Shown: in pieces, positions 44,403 through 55,876 of the stretch
Numbering within the stretch: the first letter of the stretch is position 1
Layout of the letters: every line of letters starts with the position of its first letter
DNA from: Akebia trifoliata
Taxonomy: Eukaryota > Streptophyta > Magnoliopsida > Ranunculales > Lardizabalaceae
Assembly (NCBI GenBank): GCA_017979445.1
Contig: CM030706.1
Span: 29,920,493 to 29,984,492, forward strand
Reading direction: 5' to 3'
DNA length: 64,000 nucleotides
Notes under the pieces: generated by a model
What the model was told of the DNA's origin: nothing
The model's database searches: none
Seen by the model: only the letters and a program-made list of their open reading frames with translations
Position numbers and translations under genes: made by a program

Positions 44403-45965
44403 GGTTCATTTGGGGTCCCTGCTTCGATGCCCTTTGTGTCTTGTCTAGTAAGTCATGATGCTTCGGACACTGAAAAAGTGATGATGAGTCAGGCTGCCAG
44501 GATCCGTGCTTTGAAGGAACACCTTGACTCTTTTTTCATGATGTTTGATTGACGGCGTTGTATTAACTCTTTTTGTATTTTCTTTTCATTACAAAATTTT
44601 GAAAAATTAATGCAAAGAAAATAGGTTTTGTACTTATTTGGTCTTAGGTGTATCTAATGCTTTGAAAACTTGAAGTTTGGATAAGTCCTAGAATCTTCAT
44701 CATCGGCCAAAATAGTAGTTTTTCTTTTTTGAAATTTTATGAAATATCTTTATCAAATGAGTACGATAAATTCAGAGTTTGTAAAATCTTTGGTTGCGAC
44801 GATCTTGGTGTTTTTGCCAACCACAGAGGATATAAACGTCAATTACTCTTTTGATTCCTTTAAAGTCATTCCCAGTGCCCTGGTATTGGAAGACTATTAT
44901 CTGTTTGGGTCTCGGAGTTTTTGAAAGATTTTGCCGTTCACAGTTTATACTCTTGCGAGCCAGGAGTTGTTTTTTTTTTTTTTTTTTTTTAACCTTTATT
45001 GCCCCTGATGCCAATTACGATTTTCATCAGACCCGTTTCCACATTTTTGCGCATCAACGTCCTTTTTAGAATTTTCATCCTGCCAGTGGTTTTGATCTTG
45101 CTATAGTCTGATTCTTTTACTCATAGAGCCCTTTCAGATTTTCACTATGCCCTTTCAGACTATGCTTGTATTTTTTCTAGATTTTTTATTACAATTATGC
45201 TCGGAGTCTCCGTGTCTTTGTGGCTTGGTGACTCAAGTTGAGCTGCAAGATCGACGATTCTACTCTTGTAGTGGCACTTTTTCTTGAGTAATAGATCTAG
45301 ATTCCTTTCTCGAGTTTGCTGACGACTATTCGTGGTTCGGCAACTCAAGTTGAGCCGCGAGATCGACTACTCTACACTTCGAGTACTCTTTTTTTTCGAA
45401 TATCCGATCTGGATTCCCCTCTCGAGTCTTCTAACGACTAACAAGACTTTGAGGTCCGGACCAAGTTGCAAGATCATTGGTGCTGCCACTGTCGTTATGT
45501 TGCCCTAGAACATTTCCTGATCAAAAAGGACTTTAAATGGGATGAAACGTTGGCTTGGGCTAATGGTAGTGGAAGGATACAAAAGGTTAAGGTCTAGTTT
45601 TGTCTGGAGTGGTTTAGACATGGGGCTCGGTTATTTTTGTCTCAAAAAAGTGATCTATGTCTCCTTTCAGCGTCTCTCGAACTGGAGATTTAGGTCGAGC
45701 TTAGATCAAGTGTCCGAGTTTCTGACTTTTTTGATTTTTTTGTATTTTTAGCCGTTCACAGTTTATCCTCATGCGGGCCAGGAGTATTTTGATGTTTTGA
45801 TCCTTCTGATTTTCTTTTCTTTTGTCTTTTTTTTTTTTTTTTTTTTAGTGTTGACTTGCCCCAGTCTTAGGTTAAGAAATGAACGTGATGGCTCAAAAGG
45901 GTTGAGCAAGGTTGATAGTTGGTTTAGAATAGAAAAGATGGTTTTTCGTCGTCTCAGGATCTGTT
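44403..45965 (-). other. Non-coding 3' region of the Ogre-like element with direct repeats
   Basis: No supported gene. GCCGTTCACAGTTTATAC/CCT..GCCAGGAGT occurs at about 44933-44970 and 45754-45785. A 125-bp direct repeat (GACTCAAGTTGAGCTGC(A/G)AGATCGAC) starts near 45230 and 45346. T-rich runs occur near 44970 and 45826. Confidence 0.6.
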
Positions 45966-47118
45966 TTAGGCGTAGTATTTCTTGACATTGTCAGCGTTGA
46001 TCGGTTTGCGGGAAGAGTTGTCCGTCCATTTCTGTGAGAATCAGGGCTCCCCCCGTCATTACCTTCTGCATGATGAATGGTCCCTCATAGTTCGGTCTGA
46101 ACTTTCCTCTAGCGTCTTCTTGGATTGGCAGAATCTTCTTGAAGACCAGGTCTCCTAGCGAGAAATCCCTAAGCTTAACTTTATTGTTATAGGCACGAGC
46201 TATTCGTCGTTGATAGATCTATCCATGGAAAATGACCGCAAGGCGTTTCTCTTCAATCAGATTCAGCTGATCAAACCGAGCTTGAATCCATTCAGTTTCA
46301 TCTAACTCTGTTTCTTTTAAGATTCGGAGGGAGGGAATGTCAACCTCTACGGGTAAGACTGTTTCCATTCCGTAGACCAATGAATACGGAGTTGCCCCAG
46401 TCGAAGTTCTGAAAGAGGTTCGGTAGGCGTGTAGTGCAAATGGCAACATGTCGTGCCAATCTTTGTATGTAACTTCCATCTTCTCGATTATTTTCTTGAT
46501 GTTCTTGTTGGCTGCCTCGACTGCTCCATTCATCTTAGGTCTGTAGGGTACAGAGTTGTGATGAGTGATCTAGAAGTCTTCGCACATTTTGATCATATCT
46601 TTGTTCTTGAAGTTCTTGACATTGTCAGTTACCAATCCGCTTGGAAGTCCATACCTGCAAATGATGTTATTCTTGACAAACTTCATGACGTTGTTTTTGG
46701 TGACATTGGCATATGATGCAACTTCTACTCATTTTGTGAAGTAATCGATAGTGACAAGGATGAAACGATGCCCGTTTGCAACTTTTGGCGAGATCTGCCC
46801 CATGACGTCCATGTCCCAGAGTGAGAAGGGCCAATGAGTGGTCATATTATGTAGTTCTGAAGGTGAGGCATAAATCTTATTGGCGTAGATCTGACATAGA
46901 TGGCATTTGCGGACGTGCTGATAGCAGTCACTCTCCATTGTCGACCAATAATATCTCATTCTCATGATCTTCTTGGCCAGCATGTGACCATTCATGTGTG
47001 GCCCACAGACTCCCCCATGTACAGTCTCAATTAGTCGTTTTGCTTCTGTTTCTGCTACACACCTAAGTAAGATCTCATGGTGCGACTTCTTGTACAGAAT
47101 ACCATTGCTCAAGAAAAA
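45966..47118 (-). pseudogene. Integrase of the Ogre-like element
   Basis: N-terminal HHCC zinc motif (VHGGVCGPHMNGHML...CYQHVRKCHLCQ), first catalytic Asp in WDMDVMGQI, second in LVTDNVKNF, Glu in NGAVEAANKNIKKI, and a C-terminal ARGKFRPNYEGPF and MTGGAL region ending INADNVKKYYA plus TAA (45966-45968). Breaks: TGA at 46731-46729 after DYFTK, TAG after the CEDF segment near 46570, TAG at 46221-46219, and a frameshift near 46010. It would insert element DNA into the genome if intact. Confidence 0.9.
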
Positions 47119-47967
47119 TTACCCTGCTAGCTTTTGAATGGTCCTTCTATCATTTGGCGTTGCATCTGATGGGAGCGTTCGATCTTCAAGATATGCCTTG
47201 ATGTCAGAATACCATGGCTTTTCTTCAGATTCTTCTACTTCAACGGGTAAGCAATAGGCTGGCTCATCTTGAATTCCAATCTCAATAGGGTCGATGATTA
47301 GGTCTTCCGAGATGTTGATCATAGAGGCAAATGTAGCTAGTGCATCTGCAAACTGATTCTTAGCTTTCGGCATGTACGTGAATGAAATCCTATCGAAGCG
47401 CGAGCTTAGTTCTTCCAGATACTCGTGGTAGGAGACCAGTCTCTGCTCTCGGGTCTTCCATTCTCCAGTCGTCTGATAGACTACTAAGTTTGAATCTCCG
47501 AAAACATCGATCTCATCTACCTCGAGATCTAGTGCTACCTTTAACCCTGCTATGCATGCTTCGTATTCAGCCTCATTGTTAGAACATTGGAATTTTAGTC
47601 TAATTGCGATTGGCACGTGGGATCCATCTGGCTTGATCAGAACTGTCCCTATTCCGTTTCCTTTCTGATTGGCTGCTCCGTCGAAATACATTTTCCAACC
47701 TGGCTCCTCATTATCGTCTTCAACCTCAGTGATCAGTATGGCTTCATCGGGGAAATTTGTTTTTAATGGCTCGTAATCAGGCAATGGGTGCTCGGCAAGG
47801 TGATTGGCGATGGCTTGCTCTTTGATGGCCTTCTGAGTGACATATGTGATGTCAAACTCAGATAATAATAATTGCCACTTCGCCGTACGACCTGTTAATG
47901 CCGATTTCTCGAAAAGGTACTTTAGGGGGTCCATTCTGGCAATAAGCATAGTTGAGTAACTAAGCAA
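47119..47967 (-). CDS. Archaeal-type RNase H (second RNase H) of the Ogre-like element
   Basis: One 282-codon open frame. The first part is the end of the original RNase H connection region (KWQLLLSEFDITYVTQ, AIANHLAEHPLPDYE). Then the aRH domain: KMYFDGAANQKGNGIG, QCSNNEAEYEACIAGLKVAL, IDVFGDSNLVVYQ and NQFADALATFASM supply the D-E-D-D active-site residues. It removes the RNA strand during reverse transcription. Tat/Ogre elements are known to carry such an extra RNase H. The frame ends at TAA 47121-47119, just before integrase, where the polyprotein should continue. Confidence 0.88.
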   Translation of the reverse strand: MLSYSTMLIARMDPLKYLFEKSALTGRTAKWQLLLSEFDITYVTQKAIKEQAIANHLAEHPLPDYEPLKTNFPDEAILITEVEDDNEEPGWKMYFDGAANQKGNGIGTVLIKPDGSHVPIAIRLKFQCSNNEAEYEACIAGLKVALDLEVDEIDVFGDSNLVVYQTTGEWKTREQRLVSYHEYLEELSSRFDRISFTYMPKAKNQFADALATFASMINISEDLIIDPIEIGIQDEPAYCLPVEVEESEEKPWYSDIKAYLEDRTLPSDATPNDRRTIQKLAG

Positions 47968-48476
47968 ATAGTGACATAGTCGTTGAGATGCCTAGACTAA
48001 TGCACAGCAAATCTTCTCAAGTGTCGAATATTTTGCTTCATACTCGGTAAATTTCTTGCTGAGATAGTAAATGGCATGTTCCTTCCGTCCTGATTCATCG
48101 TGTTGTCCCAGTACACACCCCATTGACGTTTCTTGTACTGAGATGTACATAAGTAGGGGTCTCCCTGGAGTAGGAGGGACTAGACTGGTGGATTGAGCAG
48201 ATATTGCTTGATCTTATCGAATGCTTCCTGACAGTCTTTGTTCCACTTTTTCGGTGTATCTTTCCTAAGTAGCTTGAAGACTGGCTCACAGATAGGCGTG
48301 AGCTGAACAATGAAACGGCTAATATACTGTATTCTCCCCAAGAATACCCGAACATCTCTCTCTGAAAAGGGTGCTTTCATCTCGAGGAATACTTGGTTTT
48401 TGCCGGATCTATCTCGATGCCTCTTCTGCTGACGATGAAACCCAGTAGTTTGTCCGATGTTGCCCCGAATACACAT
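47968..48476 (-). pseudogene. Original gypsy-type RNase H, degenerate
   Basis: Frames read FLGRIQYISRFIVQL, CQEAFDKIKQYLLNPPV, GCVLGQHDESGRKEHAIYYL and KKFTEYEAKYSTLEK. The usual catalytic Asp position reads YISVQETSMG, so this domain seems catalytically dead, as is typical of Tat elements, in addition to stops and a frameshift near 48180. Confidence 0.8.
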
Positions 48477-49698
48477 TTTGCAGGATTTAACCTTAAACTG
48501 TATTTCCTCAGCCTGTCGAACAACTTCTTTAGATTTACCAGATGATCTTCTTCAATGCCGGATTTAGCAATCATGTCGTCTACGTAGACCTTCATTTCCT
48601 TGTGAATCATATCGTGGAATAGTGCGATCATTGCCCGTTATAAGTTGTCCCTGCGTTCTTCAGCCCGAATGACATGACTTTGTAGTGGAAAGTACCTCAT
48701 GGTGTGATAAATGCAGTCTTTTCCTGGTCTTCTTCCTCCATTTTTATCTGGTTATAGCCTGAAAAGCCGTCCATGAACGAGAACATGCCATACCTTGCTG
48801 TACTATCGACTAGAGTGTCGATGTGTGGAAGTGGGAAATCATCCTTAGGACTGGCTTTGTTCAGGTCCCGATAGTCAACACACATACGTACCTTCCCATC
48901 TTTCTTGGGTATTAGGACGACATTAGCCAACCACTCAGGGTACAAAGAGACTGCAAGAAATCCGACTTCGAACTGTTTCATGATTTCGTCCTTGACCTTG
49001 AGGGTCCATTCTGGCTTTAATCTTCTCAATTTCTATTTGATCGGCTTGCTTCCGGAGGCAATTGGTAGCTTGTACACAACAAGATCTGTGTCCAATCCCG
49101 GCATATCCCTGTATGACCATGCGAAAACGTCCTGATAGTTTCGTAAGAGTTCGACCATTTCTTCTTTATGTTGCGACGTTAATAAGGCTCCGATCTTGAC
49201 AATTCGTGGGTCCTCTTCGGTACCAAGATTGATTGAATCTGTATTCTCAATGTTTGGCTGAACACATTTCTCATGACGTTCTACCAAGTCTTTGATTTCT
49301 TTAGGCGGGTACTCCATTTCGTCTTCAGACTCTTCTTCGATCCCCTTGAGGTCAAAGTCGAGTTCAAGATCGAAATCATACTCGTCCCTTTCAAATTCTA
49401 TTTTATCTAGATACTCATTTGATTGAGACAGATCCCTTGAAAACTCTTTTTTTGACTTTTGGAAAATATCTATTTTTTTGTAATTTTGAAAACTTTTTGA
49501 TTTTTTTGTCTTTTGAGAAATTTTTGATTTTTTTGCTTTTTGAGGAATATTTGTTTTTTTGTTACTTTTCGAATACCTGAAATAAGAAGAACAATCATGC
49601 AAATTCATTAATAAAGATAGGGAGCCCTCAAAACAGTCTTTACCCGAGGATGAGGGCTCGTTATGATCCTCGGGCAAACTAGATTCGTTTAACGGCAT
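48377..49698 (-). pseudogene. Reverse transcriptase of the Ogre-like element
   Basis: Acidic linker at 49698-49200 (DEYDFDLELDFDLKGIEEES), then QDVFAWSYRDMPGLD, LRRLKPEWTLKVKDEI, LIPKKDGKVRMCVDYRDLNK, FSFMDGFSGYNQIKM, GTFHYKVMSFGLKNAGTTY and the catalytic VYVDDMIAKS (48590-48561 region). Breaks: TAG at 49035-49033, TGA at 48699-48697 (a Trp position) and a one-base loss near 48637. The YVDD site itself is intact. Confidence 0.9.
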
Positions 49699-50412
49699 TT
49701 TTTTTAGGCCTCAACAGCCTCAAGGGTCAATGGGAATTCCTCCCAATTGTTCAGAACTTCCCCTTCTCTGAGGGGGCGGATGAGATGTGAAAGTGATGTG
49801 TTGGGTGATTTGGTTGATGGTTCAGAGATAACCATGATCTCCGATTGATTTTTGTCAGATGGAGGCCTAGTCCCTCCCTAACGCGGTGGGATGACGACCG
49901 ATGCCCAGTCGATGCCAGTGGGGAAGGGTGATTTTTTCTCTTGGCTCACGGTGGTTTCCACTTTTGTGGATTCTAGAGCGGTCTCTGAGAGACTTTCATC
50001 GGAATCCCCATTGAATAAGACATCAATGCCTTCTATGAAGAATGATTGGGACTCAACGACTAAGTCCTTTTGAATGTTCACCGGTGCGAAATTTATCGTT
50101 TTTGGCTTTTTGCTGGTGGTGGTTCTGATAAGCTGTCGGGTCTAATATGTGATTTTGGGAAGCTAACGCTGATATGTGGAACTCTACCTAGATTCCAGAC
50201 ATTCGGTTCACGATTTTGCCTTTTCGCTAGTCGAAGCTCTTTTTTCTTGTCATTCATTTCTGCAATATCCTTTTTTGTGGGCCTAAACCCCAGACCAAAG
50301 TAAGGATCGTGCTTTTTCGCTTCGACCGGTGTAGCTCTCCCTTTTCCTCCTGATCCCAACCCTTGCTTGAGTCGATAACCTGCCCTTTAAATAACTCGAC
50401 CAATCATCAGAT
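49699..50412 (-). pseudogene. Protease-RT linker of the Ogre-like element
   Basis: Frames 50359-50093 (KKHDPYFGLGFRPTKKDIAE, EPNVWNLGRVPHISVSFPK) and 50081-49878 (VVESQSFFIEGIDVLFNGD) belong to one polyprotein broken by stops. Ogre elements often have an intron in this region; I could not prove one here. Confidence 0.7.
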
Positions 50413-51066
50413 TTATTTTGATAGCTTTGCCCTTACTTTCTCTTTCCCCTTCTCAATATGATTGACAGCAGTGAATTGATAAGAGTGGTACATCGCTTTA
50501 TCCTTCGTCATCTCAATGTCGATGAATGGCACATCTGGAGCTCTCCCAGCTGGGATAAGATTTTCTGCCAGTACCGATATCATTCTCTGCCCCATAATGA
50601 ATTTGACTTTTTGGTGCAACGAAGACGGTACAGCCCCTGCTATATGGATCAATGGCCTGCCCAGTAATAAATTGAAGGTTGTCGGTATCTCCATGACCTC
50701 AAATGTCACTTCAAAGGTGTAAGAACCTATTGTGATCGGTAAATCCACTTCTTCCAAGGAATCTCTTCTTGAACTGTCGAAGCCTCGGACAACCTTGTTG
50801 TTTGGCTTAACATGTGACCAATCAGCGTTGAGTTTCCGGAAGGTCTCAAGCGGACAAACATTAAACGTTGAACCATTATCAATCAGCACCCTGGCAATCA
50901 TCATACCCTTGCATATGACCATAATATTTAGTGGCTCGACGTGCCCCGTTCCTCCAAGCACAAATTCATCATCAGTGAAAATAATGGGATTGGGGGTCAT
51001 TATTTGGCCAATCGTTTGTTCTAGTTGCGCGGGTGAGGTAGTTGCAGGTACATGCAATTTTCCCAA
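50413..51066 (-). CDS. Aspartic protease domain of the Ogre-like element
   Basis: 217 codons open. ARVLIDNGSTFNVCPLETF holds the catalytic Asp (DNG in place of DSG). Flanking blocks MVICKGMMIARVL, NLLLGRPLIHIAGAVPSSLH and VKFIMGQRMISV are typical of Tat-lineage retropepsins. It would process the polyprotein. It continues from gag and into the linker, with stops on both sides. Confidence 0.85.
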   Translation of the reverse strand: MGKLHVPATTSPAQLEQTIGQIMTPNPIIFTDDEFVLGGTGHVEPLNIMVICKGMMIARVLIDNGSTFNVCPLETFRKLNADWSHVKPNNKVVRGFDSSRRDSLEEVDLPITIGSYTFEVTFEVMEIPTTFNLLLGRPLIHIAGAVPSSLHQKVKFIMGQRMISVLAENLIPAGRAPDVPFIDIEMTKDKAMYHSYQFTAVNHIEKGKEKVRAKLSK

Positions 51067-53513
51067 AACTCTCAGTAATGCCTCTTATTATTCTTCTAAC
51101 TTTTGCATCAGACCCAAGATACTGATTTGAGCTGGCTGTTTGTTCAATCTGTCCACTATATTATGCTCACTCTTGAGAATGAATTTAATGAAGTCCGCAA
51201 CTTCCTCATCCGTTACTTTCGCCTTCTCTTCTTTCTGTTCGCTCTCGCTCATTTTGTCCTTTCCTTTTACTTTTATTTTCTCTTCATCCGTCATGCCTTT
51301 TGTTGTTTCTTCAGTCTCTTCCCTGATGCTTACCCCCTTTTTTGATCTTTTTTGTATCGTCCTGCCCTTGTCATATCCTCAATGTCGGCCACCATTGCTT
51401 TCTTCATGGTTTCAACCCCGGAGGTTGTGGTAATGGTTGTCTCGTAACTCCAGGAAACTGCCTGGATAAAGTTATAGGAGAATGGTTCGGGTGAGTGTAT
51501 GGCCATGGGAGGCGGCTCGGATTTTACATTGAGAATTAGGGGTGGCGATGATGATTTTGATGAAATGGTAGCAGGAGTAGTTGATGGAGTGTATGGGATG
51601 ATGAGTGGTGGACGTGAAGATGTGGTGTATGGTATGTGGAGAGGGGGTCGGGTTGATCCTTGAGCATTTGGCAGTATGTATGGGATAACAAGAGGAGGTC
51701 GAGCCGAGTTTTGGTGGTTTGGTGATCCATAAGGTATAACTAAAGGCTGTCGGATAGTAGCATTTTGATGAGTGGGATGGATGGTGAGGTCGGCCAACCT
51801 GAGTGGTGGTAGTGAATTTTGGGGTGAGCTTGTTGTATGATGGTTGATTGTGCTGATTGTTGGTACTTCTGATCCCTAAGTTAGGTGGACCCTGATTTTG
51901 GACCCGATAGGCGCTATTAAATCTGAGGGATTGAAGTCGAGTTCTCCACAGACAACATTTACCCTGTGCCCACTCCCTTCTCCATTGTGAGTAGGTAGGG
52001 GGTTTTGGTTGATGTTCTGCTGCTGAGTGGGATTCGCAGGTCCATCTAGTATGAGTGCTTTTTTATCTATCAAATTTTGCACCTGGTGCTTGAGTTGCCA
52101 ACACTGATCAGTAGAGTGTCCCGGTGCACCCATATGAAATTCACAAAATAAGCGGGGTTATACCCTGGTCCTTTTGTAGCCTCTGGATTTGGTGGTCATT
52201 TTGTGAGGTACTCTCCCCTAAGCAAGAGCGGAAGTAATTCTATCAGCGTCATAGGCAATCTGGTGAATACTCTGTTTACCCTGTTGAGCCGTGCTTGTTG
52301 ATTTTACCCATACTGTGGTGCTGGTTGTGCTTGTGGAGGAACTATCTGAAAGGGATTCTGCGGTGCTGGAACCCAAGCAGCTCGAAGTACCGGTGCCTAA
52401 GGGACTTGTGGTGCCTGCGGCCTCTGAACTGGTGCCTGAATGAAAAGAGGTTGGCTGGGTTATACATTGTTGATTTGAGTTTCCTCTTTCCTTTTGACAA
52501 AAGGCACTAACTTCCTCTATGCTGATGTCCCTACTACTGCACTCAAGGCTGTAAAGTCGAATATTAGACCAGTTCAGATCCCGTCCTCGACCCGGTCTGC
52601 TACTTGAACTAAATTTGAAAAGGTGCCTGTGGTGTGTCCAACCAGATGAGTATAAAAGGCATGCCCTAGTATTAAGATGAACGTGGTGTTCATCTTTTGT
52701 TCAGTCATTGTAGGCCTTACTTGTGAAGCAGACTCCCGCCATCTTTGGGCATACTGTTTTCCTCTGTTTTCTCACCATCTTAGCCATGTCGTTTCAATCT
52801 AGTCCCACATCCGTATTGAACCGATAGTTGTGCCAGAACATCTCAGCTAGGTCCTGTCAATTCTTGATGAGTGTATGGTCCAATCCGGAGAACCACTTGA
52901 GGGCCGACCCTGTCAAACTTCTTTGGAATAATTGTACCAACAGCCTGTCGTCCTCGCCATATTGGCACATAGACCCACAATACAACTTTAGATGTGACAG
53001 CGGACACCCTACCCCATTGTATTTTTCAAATTCTAGACATTTGAACTTGGCCGGTAATTGAGCATTGAGGTAGAAACAGAGGTCCTTGAACCGAGTTCCA
53101 CTCATAGTGTTGATGCCCTTCATCCTCCTCATTTCTTCCTGCAGAGACTCGATTTGTTGAGCCAATTTTTCATCTGTGGCACTCTTGGCCTCTGTGGCCC
53201 TATACTCGCATTCGTCATCAGGAATGACCACGGGGGGTGGTTGATTCTATGGAATATAGAGTGGGGGCCCTTGGTATTCAGGTACTGCATGAGGCATGGT
53301 GGTCTGTGATCCTTGGGGAGGTTGCTCGGGTAAATCCTGATTTGATCCAGACGCTTGTTGCTGTATTGTTTGAGCTTGTATAACGCTGGCGTTGGCCAAC
53401 ACAACACTTACTAATTTTTCTTGCCTCTCGATTATTTTCAATAATGCTGCGATTTGTGGATCGATGTCTGTCGTTTCGACCACCGTAGGTTGTGCCGGTT
53501 CGGAGGAACTCAT
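51067..53513 (-). pseudogene. gag of the Ogre-like element
   Basis: The start MSSSEPAQPTVVETTDIDPQ (ATG 53513-53511) is chosen because a polar gag N-terminus follows. AQQIESLQEEMRRMKGI, FKDLCFYLNAQLPAKFKCLE, LYCGSMCQYGEDDRLLVQLF and GSALKWFSGLD are the capsid part. FCEFHMGAPGHSTDQCWQL (about 52140-52090) is the variant zinc finger of these elements. Stops at 53249-53247 and 52859-52857 and shifts further on break it. A proline-rich region at 51797-51500 (PPLVIPY repeats) and a Lys/Glu-rich 51294-51088 segment lie before protease. Confidence 0.85.
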
Positions 53514-53699
53514 GGTGACAGTGGAAGATTTGAGAAAATACGGAGGTTCCTCTGGTTGCTTATATTTCTTTCGTTTGGCCACCTTTGGGTACAGAACACC
53601 AAGCATTACTATCTTGTTTTCAAAAGAAAAATGCATGACATTTTATTGGGTCGAGTTTTAAAGAAAAAAGTTCTTCGGCTCGGAGCCGATATTAATGTG

Positions 53700-54530
53700 A
53701 AGTTGGCATCAACACAGGACTGGCAAAACATTTTAAAAAAAAATTACATCAGCTGGAGCTGGCATCGACACGGAGCCGGTAAAAAAAGATTTCGAAAAAG
53801 AATTACATCAGCTGGAGCTGGCATCGACACGGAGTCGGTAAAATTAAAAAGATTTCATCAGCACGGAGCTGGCATCGACACGGAGTCGGTAAAATTAAAA
53901 ATGATTACATCAGCATGGAGCTGGCATCGACACGGAGTCAGTAAAAATTAAAAAATAATTTCATCAGCACGGAGCTGGCATCGACACGGAGTCGGTAAAC
54001 TTTAAAAATAATTTCATCAGCACGGGGCTGGCATCGACACGGAGTCGGTAAAATTTAAAAATGATTACATCAGCACGGAGCTGGCATCGACACGGAGTCA
54101 GTAAAATTAAAAATGATTACATCAGCACGGAGCTGGCATCGACACAGAATCGATAAATTTTAAAAATAATTTCATCAGCACGGGGCAGGCATCGACACGG
54201 AGTCGGTAAAATTTAAAAATGATTACATCAGCACGGAGCTGGCATCGATACGGAGTCGATAAAAATATTTTGAAAAAAAATTACATCAGCCGAAGCTGGC
54301 ATCGACACGGAGTCGGTAAAATTAAAAAGACTTCATCAGCACGGTGCTGGCATCGACACGGAGTCGGTAAAATTAAAAGACGATTTCATCAGCACGGAGC
54401 TGGCATTGACACGGAGTCGGTAAAAATGATTTCATCAGCACGAAGCTGGCATCGACATGGTCTCAGTAAAATTAAAAATGATTACATCAGCACGGAGCTG
54501 GCATCGACACGGAGTCGATAAAATATTTTG
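53700..54530. repeat. About 53-bp minisatellite between ORF1 and gag
   Basis: About 15 units of 50-60 bp with the core CAGCACGGAGCTGGCATCGA followed by CACGGAGTCGGTAAAATT and an A/T-rich spacer. CGACACGGAGTCG forms a short dyad in most units. It separates ORF1 from gag, so it would be a structured leader of gag RNA. Confidence 0.95.
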
Positions 54531-54619
54531 AAAAAGAAATTTCATTTTGAATTTTGTACACCAACCCTTTAAACAATTCATTTATACAATGATTATCCAC
54601 AAAGAAACTAAAAGAAATT

Positions 54620-55876
54620 TTATTGAACTATTGAAAATTGTTTGACAGATAGGATTTTCATTGAAAAACAACTTTCAAATAACTCTGACTTAGATTTTTT
54701 TACATGGACGCTTGGATTTGTTTTGATCGTCATCAGGATTGCTAGGACAATTAGGCTTGTTTCTCTTGGTTCAACGACTAGCTCCTTGAACTCTACTGGT
54801 CCATCTGGATACCCTAAGGTACGTTTGTTCCAAGTCTTCTCAATGAGATGCACTAACTTTTCAGTCAATGATTCGGAAGAAAAGAATTGTTTGTGTTGAG
54901 GTAACGAAAACTCTATGGGTACTCCGTACTGTTCTGGGATCAAAGCAGGTTGGTAAAAAGATGTCTCCTCCAGTCCAATAAAACGGACATAATAGGATCC
55001 TTTAGTACCTAAAACAGGGTAGTCCGTTATCCACCAAGGGCATCTAAAATCAATATGACGGGCAAGACGAGAATCCAACCATTTGCTCCAAGCCTTAACT
55101 GAGTTGTGACGCATTAACATGTTTCTCTTGGAAAAGTGCTCTAGCCTATACTCGAGGGTTGAAGGAATGTCCACAATTTTAAGACGATCGCAAAGTCACA
55201 TATAAAGTAGGTGAGGGCTTCCTTTGAAATCCATTCCATCACCATTTTTTATGGCATCCAAACCTGAGAAGATTTCAGCTAGAATGAGAGGTACAGGGTT
55301 GGCTTTTCTAGAGAGCTGAGAAGCTATGTCTATGAAAGACTCAGGAACAGTTTGACCCTCACTTTTGGAGGTCAGTATGTATTGGGCTAAGATTCCTAAA
55401 CACAATCGATAGTCTCTAGTGGCTCTCCAAGCTTCTGATTTTACATTGATGGGATAACTGCGGGAGTGGTATGGACTCAATAAGGGTACTAAATCCAATC
55501 TCCCGTTGCGGACTAAGGCCTTGGCTTCTTCCTTTGAAATGTTTAGGCCTGTGGCGAGGTCACCAGAATATCCTGTCTTCAATGAAGGCCTAACTAGAGG
55601 ACCTGAAGTAGATATCCCCATGATGCCACAATAGTCTTCATGAGTAGGACACAAGTGCATATGCTCAATGTGGAAGATGTTAAGATAAGGGTTCCAACGC
55701 TTAGCCATAGCGCGCAAAAGGTTCCAATCTATCTCAACCTCGTGGAAATACAGGGCGCACCTCAACATGAATTTTCCAAAATTGAATTTCTCTACGGTGT
55801 GCATCCCCGTGATAGTTGTTTTGACTAATTGGTCGATTGGGTTATTGCCTGCAGTCAACATCCTAAGTTGACACAA
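54620..55876 (-). pseudogene. ORF1 of the Ogre-like element (DUF7745-like)
   Basis: Two frames, 55876-55196 and 55174-54620, separated by a TGA at 55198-55196 that sits at a likely Trp position (LYM*LCDRLK). Blocks: LRAMAKRWNPYLNIFHIEHM, LCPTHEDYCGIMGI, YRLCLGILAQYIL, VDIPSTLEYRLEHFSK and RFIGLEETSFYQPALIPEQY. This matches the plant protein family found as the extra ORF upstream of gag in Ogre/Tat elements. Its function is unknown. About 400 residues, near the usual size. Confidence 0.8.

Noticed and set aside
44352..44552. Plus-strand frame ending MMSQAARIRALKEHLDSFFMMFD
   Set aside because: Its first part is the antisense of the captured HD-ZIP IV sequence. The rest resembles nothing I can support.
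49577..49643. A 67-bp candidate intron (GTAAAG...TTTCAG, minus) in the Ogre-like protease-RT linker
   Set aside because: Known Ogre introns lie in this region, but removing 67 nt would shift an otherwise open frame, so I do not call it.
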